DNA of 37,122 bases, taken from positions 1 through 37,122 of the forward strand of contig JAKPTF010000047.1 of assembly GCA_029571225.1 (NCBI GenBank), in the 5' to 3' direction. The position numbers were made by a program, and so were the translations under genes. Below the pieces are notes generated by a model. That model was given only the letters and a program-made list of their open reading frames with translations, had not been told where the DNA came from and searched no databases. Every line of letters begins with the position of its first letter. Position 1 is the stretch's first letter. The stretch is from Candidatus Omnitrophota bacterium. Its GTDB lineage: Bacteria; Omnitrophota; Gorgyraeia; Gygaellales; Profunditerraquicolaceae. Below are positions 9,036 to 17,692 of this stretch, piece by piece.

Positions 9036-10360
9036 AAACGTATCTCGCACGGCTTCCCCAGGACTTTATGTCATTGATCGACGCGGCAGGCGCTCTGGCC
9101 AGCGCGCGCAATGAAACCGCGTATCTCGTCGGCGGGTTTGTGCGCGACCTGATCCTGGGTGGCAGGAACTTTGACCTTGATATCGTGGTGGAGGGTGATG
9201 GGATCGCATTCAGCCACGAGTATGCCCGCCGCCTGCAGGGGAGGGTCACATCCCATCACCGGTTCGGCACCGCCACGGTTTACCTGGCGCATCACCTGAA
9301 GGTTGACATAGCAACGGCGCGCAAAGAAACCTATCCGCAGCCCGCGCATCTGCCGGTCGTGCAGCCTGGCTCCCTGCGCGATGACCTGTTCAGAAGGGAT
9401 TTCACGGTCAACGCGATGGCCTTGCAGATCTCTGGCAGTGAATCAGGCCGGCTGATAGATTTTTTCGGCGGCAGGAAGGATCTGGAGGACGGAATTCTTC
9501 GGGTTTTGCATCCGGTCAGCTTTATCGACGATCCTACGCGGATACTGCGCGGCATCAGGTTCGAGCAGCGTTTTGGTTTTATCTTCGAACGGCACACATT
9601 GGGCCTTTTGCGCAGCGCCCTGCGGCAATCCATGCTTGAGCGCGTCGAGCCGCAGCGCCTGCGGGATGAGGTGATCCTGCTTTTGAAGGAGGATTCGCCG
9701 CGCAAGGCGATTCGCAGGGTCGCGGCCCTTGCGGGATTATCGTTCATCAGCCCGAAACTTCGGCCAGACCCGGACATGATGCGGACCCTTGCGCAGATCG
9801 AACGGAGGATCCCCTGGTTCCAGGCCCATGCGTCATGCGCGCGGCCGATCGAAAAATGGCTTGTTTATTTTATGGGGCTGGTCGGAGGGTTATCCGTGCC
9901 GGACATCCATGCGGTCTGCAGGCGCTTTGTGTTCCGCAAGGCGGACGAAAAAAGGATCGTTTCGTGCGTCGAGGTTTGCAATAAGGCCGTCGCCGCGCTG
10001 GCTAAAAAGGATTTACGGCGTTCGGAGGCCTTTCATATCCTCGACCCCTTGAGCTATGAAGTGATCATCCTGATGCTGTCGCGCACGGACCGGAAGCTTG
10101 TCCTGGGCCGCATCATGGAATTCCTGAAGTTTACCAGCGGAACCAAAATTTCAGTTTCGGGCCATGACCTCGGTGCGTGCGGCCTGAAGCCCGGGCCGCA
10201 TTATCAGCGGATACTGAAGACAGTTCTGAGCGCAAAGCTCGACGGCAGGGCGCCGGACAAATCCTCGGAGCTGCGCCTTGCCAGGCAGCTGGCGCGGGAG
10301 GAGATGAATAGAAAGGGACAACAGCATGCTTCGTCACGAACGCGTCAAACAGGCGATTAA
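9032..10360 (+). CDS. tRNA nucleotidyltransferase / poly(A) polymerase family (CCA-type)
   Basis: YLVGGFVRDLILGGRNFDLDIVVEGDG, RRDFTVNAMAL, DDPTRILRGIRFEQRFGF motifs. Confidence 0.9.
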   Translation: MKTYLARLPQDFMSLIDAAGALASARNETAYLVGGFVRDLILGGRNFDLDIVVEGDGIAFSHEYARRLQGRVTSHHRFGTATVYLAHHLKVDIATARKETYPQPAHLPVVQPGSLRDDLFRRDFTVNAMALQISGSESGRLIDFFGGRKDLEDGILRVLHPVSFIDDPTRILRGIRFEQRFGFIFERHTLGLLRSALRQSMLERVEPQRLRDEVILLLKEDSPRKAIRRVAALAGLSFISPKLRPDPDMMRTLAQIERRIPWFQAHASCARPIEKWLVYFMGLVGGLSVPDIHAVCRRFVFRKADEKRIVSCVEVCNKAVAALAKKDLRRSEAFHILDPLSYEVIILMLSRTDRKLVLGRIMEFLKFTSGTKISVSGHDLGACGLKPGPHYQRILKTVLSAKLDGRAPDKSSELRLARQLAREEMNRKGQQHASSRTRQTGD

Positions 10361-10694
10361 GAGGGAAGTCAGCCTCATCATCGCGAACGAACTGATGGAT
10401 CCACGTATGGGTTTTGTCACGATAACGGCGGTGGATTTGAGCCCGGATATGAGGTATGCCAAGGTGAGCTACAGCGTCATGGGCAGTGTAGAGCAGCATA
10501 AGCAGACCAAGGGGGCGCTGGAGTCAGCGCTCGGACTGATCCGGACGCTCGTTGCTGAACGGGTGCAGCTGCGTTTTGCGCCTGAGATCAGCTTCCATGA
10601 GGACCTTTCAACCGAATACTCCGCGCATATGCAGGAGGTCTTTGAGAAGCTAAAGGACCTTGACGGACCCCAGAAACGCAAAAAAGAGGAATGA
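10326..10694 (+). CDS. rbfA: 30S ribosome-binding factor A
   Basis: RHERVKQAIKREVSLIIANELMDPRMGFVTITAVDLSPDMRYAKVSYSV; overlaps preceding gene by 35 nt. Confidence 0.94.
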   Translation: MLRHERVKQAIKREVSLIIANELMDPRMGFVTITAVDLSPDMRYAKVSYSVMGSVEQHKQTKGALESALGLIRTLVAERVQLRFAPEISFHEDLSTEYSAHMQEVFEKLKDLDGPQKRKKEE

Positions 10695-10695
10695 T

Positions 10696-11688
10696 ATGAG
10701 CATGCGATCCTGTATCAAGTTGATCGAAAAATACAAGCGGTTCCTGATAACGAGCCACACGAACATGGAGGGGGATGCGATCGGCTCCGAGCTTGCGTTT
10801 GCGTTCCTGCTCAGGAGACTTGGCAAGACGCCGTTGATCGTCAATGAAGACGATATCCCTTACGGCTATGACTTCCTTCCTGGGACTCGGGCGGTTACCA
10901 GGTACAATCGGTCCGCCGGGCGTATCAGCTTCGATTGTTTTGTGGCGCTTGATTGTTCCGACCTGCACAGGACAGGGGAGGTGTACCGTCTCAACGACGT
11001 GAACAAGCCAGTCCTTAATATAGACCATCATGTGTCCAACGGGTATTTTGGCACGGTCAACTGGGTCGATCCGCATGCGTGCTGTGCCTGCGAGCTTGTC
11101 TGGAGGCTTTATAAGAAGCTGCGCATTCCGATTAGCCGGGACGCGGCGCTTGCCCTGTACGCCGGTGTCGTAACGGATACAGGATCGTTCAGGTATGCGA
11201 ACACGACGTCGCAAACCCATGTGATCGCGGCTGAGCTGGTGGCAACGGGTATCGACGTGGCTGCCGTGTACCGGAACATTTACGCCAGCATACCGTACGA
11301 GGACCTGAAACTTCTCGCCTCCATATTGCCGACCATGCGGCGTTCCGACGACGGCAGGATCGTATGGTTCGAGGTCAGCAAGGAAATCCTTAAGAAGCAG
11401 AAGAAGATATTTTTTGATTTGAGCGAGAACATATTGAATTTCGGCCGCAGCCTCAAAGGCGCTGAGGTAGTGATCCTGTTCAAGGAGAATGTTGCCTCCA
11501 GGGGAGAAGTGCGCGTGAATTTCCGCTCGCACGGCCTTGTGGATGTCAATGCGGTTGCCAGAGAATTCGGAGGAGGGGGCCACCGGACTGCCAGCGGGGC
11601 GACTGTTACCGGGACTCTGCCCGGCATCAGGCGCCTGGTCCTGGCTTCGGTAAGGAAGGCTTTTAATGCGTGTCGTCCGCGATCTTAA
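10696..11688 (+). CDS. nrnA: DHH/DHHA1 phosphoesterase, NrnA-like (bifunctional oligoribonuclease/pAp phosphatase)
   Basis: SHTNMEGDAIGSE, NIDHHVSN, VVTDTGSFRY, GGGGHRTASGA motifs; start trimmed from 10660 to ATG 10696. Confidence 0.88.
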   Translation: MSMRSCIKLIEKYKRFLITSHTNMEGDAIGSELAFAFLLRRLGKTPLIVNEDDIPYGYDFLPGTRAVTRYNRSAGRISFDCFVALDCSDLHRTGEVYRLNDVNKPVLNIDHHVSNGYFGTVNWVDPHACCACELVWRLYKKLRIPISRDAALALYAGVVTDTGSFRYANTTSQTHVIAAELVATGIDVAAVYRNIYASIPYEDLKLLASILPTMRRSDDGRIVWFEVSKEILKKQKKIFFDLSENILNFGRSLKGAEVVILFKENVASRGEVRVNFRSHGLVDVNAVAREFGGGGHRTASGATVTGTLPGIRRLVLASVRKAFNACRPRS

Positions 11689-12568
11689 GAGTTTACGCGC
11701 ATGCCGCCGCGCGGTCCTTGCCATCGGGGTATTCGACGGCGTTCACCTCGCCCACCGGCTGATCATCAATGCGTGCGTGCGCCGCGCCAGGCGCATCGGC
11801 GGTAGTTCCGTCGTTATGACGTTCTGGCCGCATCCCCGCGGACAGAAAACCCTGTATTCTCTTGAGCATCGGCTTCGCCTGCTTTCCCATCTGGGAGTCG
11901 ATACCTGCGTGGTCGTGCCGTTCAACGGCGCTTTCAGCCGCATGAGCCCTGAGTCATTTGTCAAAAAGATCGTCTGTGAACGATTAAAAGCATACGCCGT
12001 CTATGTGGGAGAGAATTTTCGCTTCGGCAGGAATGCCGCCGGGGACGCCGCTTTATTGGCGCGGCTGTGCGCGGGTTGTCATGTCAGGGTCAGTATTTCA
12101 AGGACGGTCAGGGTTAACGGCACTGCCATCAGCAGTTCTCATATCCGCCGGCTCATCGCCGGTGGTAATCTTGCGTCCGCTGCCCGGTTGTTGTGCGCGC
12201 CGGTGAGCGTGTACGGCCATGTCGTCGAAGGGACAGGCAAGGGCAGGGAGCTTGGTTTCCCTACGGCAAACATAGATCCGCATCACGAGGTGACTCCGCC
12301 AGCCGGAGTTTATGCGGTGCGCGTCTTCTTCGACTCGACCTCGGCAAAAGGTGTGTGTTCTATCGGCACGCGGCCGACGTTCGATCGACGCGCGACCGAC
12401 CCAGTCATCGAGGTGCATATCTTAGGACTCACGAAGGACCTGTACGGCAAATATCTTGAAGCGCAATTCATAGCAAAACTCCGCGATCAACGGCCGTTTC
12501 GTTCCGCCTCCGCCCTCATACGCCAGATCAGGCGCGATATCTTAAAAGCAAAAAAAATCCTTTCATAA
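11666..12568 (+). CDS. ribF: Bifunctional riboflavin kinase / FAD synthetase
   Basis: IGVFDGVHLAH, VGENFRFGR, SSSHIRRLI, GKGRELGFPTANI, GVYAVRV motifs. Confidence 0.95.
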   Translation: MRVVRDLKSLRACRRAVLAIGVFDGVHLAHRLIINACVRRARRIGGSSVVMTFWPHPRGQKTLYSLEHRLRLLSHLGVDTCVVVPFNGAFSRMSPESFVKKIVCERLKAYAVYVGENFRFGRNAAGDAALLARLCAGCHVRVSISRTVRVNGTAISSSHIRRLIAGGNLASAARLLCAPVSVYGHVVEGTGKGRELGFPTANIDPHHEVTPPAGVYAVRVFFDSTSAKGVCSIGTRPTFDRRATDPVIEVHILGLTKDLYGKYLEAQFIAKLRDQRPFRSASALIRQIRRDILKAKKILS

Positions 12569-12652
12569 ACTCCCTGATTATACTATTTCCATGCCTTCAG
12601 GCAACATAAACCACTATATATTGTATGCCAATATTTTATGTAAATATTTGTC

Positions 12653-12681
12653 TTGACAAAATAGCCGTTTCTTCATACAAT
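12653..12681 (+). promoter_or_regulatory. Pmra: strong sigma70-like promoter (TTGACA, 17 bp, TACAAT) of the dcw cluster
   Basis: TTGACA 12653-12658; TACAAT 12676-12681; 17-bp spacer; A/T-rich upstream segment resembling an UP element. Confidence 0.85.
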
Positions 12682-12690
12682 TAGTCTATC

Positions 12691-12717
12691 AAGTGGGGAA
12701 AAGTGGAGTAAAGTGGT
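12691..12717 (+). promoter_or_regulatory. MraZ operator: three AAGTGG boxes with exact 10-bp periodicity
   Basis: AAGTGGGGAA / AAGTGGAGTA / AAGTGGTATG at 12691, 12701, 12711; matches the known TGGNN-N5 direct repeats bound by MraZ. Confidence 0.88.
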
Positions 12718-13158
12718 ATGTTTTACGGAGAATTTTTTCACTCAATAGACCGGAAAGGACGTCTTATCCTTCCGTCCAAATTCCGCGAAGCGGCCAAGGC
12801 CAACTTCGTCGAGAAGTTCTTTGTTACGCGGGGATTGGATACATGCCTTTTTATGTTTTCCGAGGAGGAATGGCGCAGCCAGGAGACGAAGTTCAAGTCC
12901 ATGCCTTTTACTAAACAGGAATCCCGCGTCTTCAACCGTCTTTATTTTTCAGGAGCGGTCGACGTGGTTCCAGACCGCCAGGGAAGGATCCTTTTGCCAC
13001 AGTTCCAGAAGGAATACGCGCAGATCAAGAAGGATGTTGTCATCGTTGGCGTTTCGAACAGGATAGAAATCTGGGGCGCGGAGAAGTGGAAGGAATTCTT
13101 CGGCACCTGGAAACAGTCGTTCGAAGAGATAGCCGAAAAATTGGTTGAAAGCCAATAA
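12718..13158 (+). CDS. mraZ: Transcriptional regulator MraZ
   Basis: Duplicated MraZ repeats: RKGRLILPSKFRE and RQGRILLPQFQKEY; adjacent to rsmH. Confidence 0.96.
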   Translation: MFYGEFFHSIDRKGRLILPSKFREAAKANFVEKFFVTRGLDTCLFMFSEEEWRSQETKFKSMPFTKQESRVFNRLYFSGAVDVVPDRQGRILLPQFQKEYAQIKKDVVIVGVSNRIEIWGAEKWKEFFGTWKQSFEEIAEKLVESQ

Positions 13159-14066
13159 TGGTCATCATGACAGAACAGATACACACGCCGGTAATGCTCG
13201 AGGAGGTGCTCGCGTATCTCGACCTGCGGCCTGGCAAGGTCATCGTGGACGCCACGGTCGGGATGGGCGGCCATGCTCTGGAGATCGTCAAGCGGATCGC
13301 CCCCACGGGCAGGCTCATCGCTATTGACCGTGATAAGGAGTCGCTGGGCCTGGCGCAGGAGCGGCTGAAGGACTATAGCGGCATAGTCGAATTCGTGTAC
13401 GGGAATTTCTCCGACATACAGGAGATCGTAAAACGCTTGAACGTTTCCGCGATAGATGGTATAGTACTTGATCTTGGCGTTTCGATGTTCCAGTTGATGC
13501 AGCCGGACAGGGGCTTCAGCTTTACCCGGGAAGGCCCGCTCGATATGCGCCTTGACCGCAACAGTTATATTTCGGCGTACGACCTGGTGAACAACCTAAA
13601 CGAAGACGAGATTTCCAACCTCCTATGGTCGTTTGGCCAGGAACGTTGGCATAACAGGATTGCGCGCCGGTTGGTCGAAGAACGCCAGAAACACCCTATT
13701 ACGACGACAGCCGAATTGAGCGATATAGTCATGCACGCGATACCGCCGCGTTTCAGGAAGTTTCATTACCGGATTCATCCGGCCACTCGGACCTTTCAGG
13801 CCGTGCGCATAGCTGTCAACCGCGAGCTGGAAGCGCTCGAACAGGTCCTGGCAAGGACGCTTCCGCTTCTGGCGCCGGGAGGCAGGATTTGTGTCATCGC
13901 ATTCCATTCGCTCGAGGACCGGGTGGTCAAGTGGGCGTTCCGTAAAGCGGCTGCAGCCGGCACGGTAAGGATACTGACGCCCAAGCCCCTGACGCCGCAG
14001 GAAGCGCAGGTGCGGGCGAACCCGTCGAGCCGAAGTTCTAAATTCAGGGCAGCGGAGAAGATATGA
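13158..14066 (+). CDS. rsmH: 16S rRNA m4C1402 methyltransferase RsmH (MraW)
   Basis: HTPVMLEEVL, DATVGMGGHA, GIVLDLGVSMFQL, DRGFSF, DMRLD, HPATRTFQAVRIAVNRELEAL. Start could be ATG 13158 or 13167. Confidence 0.97.
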   Translation: MVIMTEQIHTPVMLEEVLAYLDLRPGKVIVDATVGMGGHALEIVKRIAPTGRLIAIDRDKESLGLAQERLKDYSGIVEFVYGNFSDIQEIVKRLNVSAIDGIVLDLGVSMFQLMQPDRGFSFTREGPLDMRLDRNSYISAYDLVNNLNEDEISNLLWSFGQERWHNRIARRLVEERQKHPITTTAELSDIVMHAIPPRFRKFHYRIHPATRTFQAVRIAVNRELEALEQVLARTLPLLAPGGRICVIAFHSLEDRVVKWAFRKAAAAGTVRILTPKPLTPQEAQVRANPSSRSSKFRAAEKI

Positions 14067-14458
14067 AAGTATCCAGGTTCCTGGCCGTCTTGATCTCGGT
14101 GACAGTTTTGTCTCTCGTGTATGTCTGGCAGCAGAACGAGATCCTGCGTCTGGCGTACGAGAGGCAGAAGAACTACGCTTTCTTTCAGGATTTGCTTGAT
14201 GCGAATTCCTCTTTGCGCTATAATCTAACTCATAATACCTCTGTGACAAAGATAGCCGGCAGGATTTCTCAAGAGAGCGATTTCACGATGCCCGATAATT
14301 ATTGTCTTGTGAAGGTTCCAGCGCCGGCACGTCAGACTTGGTACGCGCAGGGGTATACCGGTAGGAAACAGACGCTGGTGTCCCGGGTGTTCGGAATCAG
14401 GCGCCAGGCAGAGGCAAAAACGATCGACACTGCTGTCCGGTCTCTTCCCCGCGATTGA
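14063..14458 (+). CDS. ftsL: FtsL-like bitopic division protein
   Basis: Position between rsmH and ftsI; single N-terminal TM segment followed by a helical region; weak sequence conservation expected. Confidence 0.65.
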   Translation: MKVSRFLAVLISVTVLSLVYVWQQNEILRLAYERQKNYAFFQDLLDANSSLRYNLTHNTSVTKIAGRISQESDFTMPDNYCLVKVPAPARQTWYAQGYTGRKQTLVSRVFGIRRQAEAKTIDTAVRSLPRD

Positions 14459-14468
14459 CGGGGAGGAG
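14442..14468 (+). promoter_or_regulatory. 10-bp stem-loop at ftsL/ftsI junction
   Basis: CTCTTCCCCG - CGATTGA - CGGGGAGGAG (one G-U wobble); ftsL stop TGA in the loop, GGGGAGGAG in the 3' arm. Confidence 0.6.
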
Positions 14469-14487
14469 CCATTAACTTTAAACTCGT

Positions 14488-16203
14488 GTGTATATAGTCA
14501 ATTATCGCCGCAGGGCCGAAGCGGTTTTTTTTGCAGTCCTTATCTTTTTTATCGCGTGCATCGCCCGCCTTCTGTATGTCCAGTTCTTCCACGCGGATTA
14601 CCTGGCTTCCATCGCCAAAAAACAGCATAACCTGTACGTTGAACTTGAGCCCCGCCGCGGAACCATCTACGACGCGAATTTCAAACCCCAGGCGGTGAAC
14701 CTGGCGTTTGAGTCGGTATTCGCGGTTCCCAACGATATGACTCAGCCCCAGAAGGAAGAGGCGTTATCCTGTCTGCCTGCGATATTAAAGATGGATGCGT
14801 CAGCCCTGCGCGACCGGCTCTGGCGCAATAAGTCGTTCGTGTGGCTTGCCCGGAAGGTCCCTTCTGATAAAATAGAGCTGATAAAGGCCCTCAAACTTAA
14901 AGGCATCGGCTTCATCAAAGAGAGCAAGCGGTGTTATCCCAACGGCTATCTTCTGAGCCACGTGCTGGGATTCGCCGGCATGGACAATAAGGGCCTCGAG
15001 GGAATCGAGCTATCCTATGACAAATACCTGAAGGGCCGGCCCGGATGGGCGTTGATGCTGCGCGACGCCCGCAGGCGCAGTTTGAACATCTATGACAATT
15101 CCATTATGCCCAAGGACGGCTATGACATCGTGCTCACAATCGACGAGGTCATCCAGTATATCGCCGAGCGGGAACTGGACGAGGTGTTCCGTAAATACCG
15201 CGCCAGAGGCGCCAGCATAGTCGTCATGGACCCAAAGACGGGCGCGGTTTTGGCCATGGCGAACAGGCCCACGTACGACCTGAACGTCCTGACGAAATTG
15301 GATAAGGACGTTATGCGCAACCGCGCCATTTGCGACATGTTCGAGCCGGGATCGGTCTTCAAGATCGTTACTGCCTCTGCGGCGCTGGAGGAGAAGAAGG
15401 TCCACGAGATGACGCCGGTTTTCTGCGAGAACGGCGAATACAGGGTTGCGGGCCGTGTCCTTCATGACCATACGCCGCACGGCACGCTTCCGTTTAAAGA
15501 GGTCATCGAAATGTCCAGCAATATCGGGACCGCGAAGGTCGCGCAGCTCCTCGGGCCAGAAACACTGTATAGGTATGTCAGGGCCTTCGGTTACGGGGAA
15601 AGATCGGGCATCGATATTCCCGGGGAGATCCCGGGTTCGATGAAGCCGCCTCGCCAGTGGTCAAAGACCACAATCACCTGCGTTCCCATGGGGCAGGAAG
15701 TCGGCGTGACGTCTTTGCAGCTCGCGTCGGGAGTGTCGGTAATAGCCAACGGCGGCAATCTCATGAGGCCGTACGTGATCAAAGAGATCAGGGATAAGAC
15801 AGGGGAAATGATTAAATACACAGCCCCTTATGTGTTGCGGCGCGTGATCAACGAAGAGACCGCCGCTAGGATGAAGAAGATTCTGATCGGCGTGGTCGAG
15901 AACGGAACGGGAAAGCTCGCCCGGCTTGACGGTTTTACCGCCGCGGGCAAGACCGGAACGGCGCAGAAGATCGAGCCTTCTGGCCAGTATTCGCACAGCC
16001 GTTTTATGGCGTCGTTCGTAGGGTTCGCTCCGGCCGAAGATCCGCAATTGGCGATCGCGGTCACGGTAGATGAGCCGCGGGGGATGTATTACGGCGGCGT
16101 TGTCGCCGCGCCAGTCTTCAAGAACGTCGCCATGGACAGCCTGAAATATCTCCGCACCAAGGATTATACGTCAGGAGCTCTGGCTTTAAATGAAACTCGT
16201 TGA
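14488..16203 (+). CDS. ftsI: Class B penicillin-binding protein (FtsI/PBP3), no PASTA domain
   Basis: GTG start; EPRRGTIYD, GSVFKIVTA (SxxK), SSN, AGKTGTAQK (KTG) motifs. Confidence 0.94.
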   Translation: MYIVNYRRRAEAVFFAVLIFFIACIARLLYVQFFHADYLASIAKKQHNLYVELEPRRGTIYDANFKPQAVNLAFESVFAVPNDMTQPQKEEALSCLPAILKMDASALRDRLWRNKSFVWLARKVPSDKIELIKALKLKGIGFIKESKRCYPNGYLLSHVLGFAGMDNKGLEGIELSYDKYLKGRPGWALMLRDARRRSLNIYDNSIMPKDGYDIVLTIDEVIQYIAERELDEVFRKYRARGASIVVMDPKTGAVLAMANRPTYDLNVLTKLDKDVMRNRAICDMFEPGSVFKIVTASAALEEKKVHEMTPVFCENGEYRVAGRVLHDHTPHGTLPFKEVIEMSSNIGTAKVAQLLGPETLYRYVRAFGYGERSGIDIPGEIPGSMKPPRQWSKTTITCVPMGQEVGVTSLQLASGVSVIANGGNLMRPYVIKEIRDKTGEMIKYTAPYVLRRVINEETAARMKKILIGVVENGTGKLARLDGFTAAGKTGTAQKIEPSGQYSHSRFMASFVGFAPAEDPQLAIAVTVDEPRGMYYGGVVAAPVFKNVAMDSLKYLRTKDYTSGALALNETR

Positions 16204-17692
16204 TCTTGTCAGTAATACGGGGGTCGTGCGCATGTACGCGGCGGCTAAACAGGTGTCGGCGGTCCCCGACCGCGACATCTCCTCGGTAAGCTGCAATTCC
16301 CGCGAGGACCTTCGTGAAGCAGTTTTTGTCGCTGTCAAGGGCACCAAGGCAGACGGCCATGCCTATATCATGGATGCGTTGCGCCGCGGCGCCGGGGCGG
16401 TCGTATTCCAGGACTCTAGACGGATCGCATCCCTGTTGAACGGGTCCGAGCAGGGAGCAGGGGACGCAGTGCTTATCCAGGTTGAGGATAGCAGGAAGGC
16501 GCTGGTCTTAATGGCAGGGGCATTCTACGGTTACCCGTCGAAATCGTTATCCGTCATAGGCATCACCGGCACCAACGGCAAGACGACGATCTCGTACCTT
16601 ATCGAGGCGATCGTGCGCAAGGCCGGCGGCAACCCGGCGGTGATCGGCACGGTCAACTACCGCTATAACGACAGGGTGATTGCTTCGGTCAATACCACCC
16701 CCGGCACTGTCGAGTTGCAGCGTCTTTTCAGGGACATGGTTAAGGGCGGTATCACCCATTGCGCCATGGAAGTGTCTTCTCATGCGCTTGACCAGGAAAG
16801 GACAAACGGGATTCGTTTTTCCTGCGGGATCTTCACCAATCTCACCCAGGACCATCTTGATTATCATAAGGACATGGAGGATTATTTCCTTGCTAAATCA
16901 AAGTTGTTCAGCGGCCTTGACGAAGGCGCGTTGGCCGTGGTTAATCAGGACGATCCGTACGGCCGCAGGCTGGCAGCGGCTACGCCCGGCCGCCTCGTTA
17001 CCTACGGCCTCGATGCATCCGCGCAGGTCAGAGGCCGCGACATACGCATGGACGCCGATCAGACGCGGTTTGTCCTGTGCGGCAACGGCCATGAGGTTCC
17101 TTTGTGTATCAGGTTGATTGGCAGGCACAATGTGTATAATGTCCTGGCAGCCTGCGCGTGGGCATTGAACGCGGGGATATCCCCGTACGTTATCAAAGAT
17201 GCGCTCGAGTCTTTTTCTTCCGTGCCTGGCAGGCTTGAGCGTATCGACGCACAGGGTGGGCTTAGGATATTTGTGGATTATGCGCACACTCCCGATGCCC
17301 TTTCCAATGTGATAACTACCCTGCGGCAGATCGCCGATAAGCGGATCATCGTGGTTTTCGGCTGCGGCGGTGACCGCGACAGGACAAAGCGGCCGGTGAT
17401 GGGAAGGGTCGCCGTAGAATTATCCGACCACGCGGTGATTACCAGCGACAATCCCAGGTCCGAAGACCCGGATGCGATCATTGGCGATATCATCCGCGGC
17501 ATTTCAAAATCTAATTATACCGTTGTCCCTGACCGGACCGCTGCCATCCGCGCCGCGCTTTCGATGGGTGCGGACGGAGATATCGTGCTGATCGCCGGCA
17601 AGGGCCATGAGACCTGCCAGATCACCAAGGACAGGGTGCTTCATTTTGACGACCGGGAGGTTGTTCGGGAATGTTTACTATCGAGGAATTGA
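16190..17692 (+). CDS. murE: UDP-MurNAc-tripeptide synthetase MurE
   Basis: GITGTNGKTTISYLIEAI, NTTPGT, MEVSSHALDQERTNGI, VDYAHTPDAL, FGCGGDRDRTKRPVMG, SDNPRSEDP (the DNPR motif suggests meso-DAP specificity). Confidence 0.97.
   Translation: MKLVDLVSNTGVVRMYAAAKQVSAVPDRDISSVSCNSREDLREAVFVAVKGTKADGHAYIMDALRRGAGAVVFQDSRRIASLLNGSEQGAGDAVLIQVEDSRKALVLMAGAFYGYPSKSLSVIGITGTNGKTTISYLIEAIVRKAGGNPAVIGTVNYRYNDRVIASVNTTPGTVELQRLFRDMVKGGITHCAMEVSSHALDQERTNGIRFSCGIFTNLTQDHLDYHKDMEDYFLAKSKLFSGLDEGALAVVNQDDPYGRRLAAATPGRLVTYGLDASAQVRGRDIRMDADQTRFVLCGNGHEVPLCIRLIGRHNVYNVLAACAWALNAGISPYVIKDALESFSSVPGRLERIDAQGGLRIFVDYAHTPDALSNVITTLRQIADKRIIVVFGCGGDRDRTKRPVMGRVAVELSDHAVITSDNPRSEDPDAIIGDIIRGISKSNYTVVPDRTAAIRAALSMGADGDIVLIAGKGHETCQITKDRVLHFDDREVVRECLLSRN

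Noticed and set aside
10588-11724. 378-aa minus-strand ORF opposite nrnA
   Set aside because: Shadow ORF with no domain signatures; + strand gene has clear DHH motifs.
12591-12602. TGCC-TTCA-GGCA mini-hairpin after ribF as terminator
   Set aside because: 4-bp stem and no U-tract; not supportable as an intrinsic terminator.
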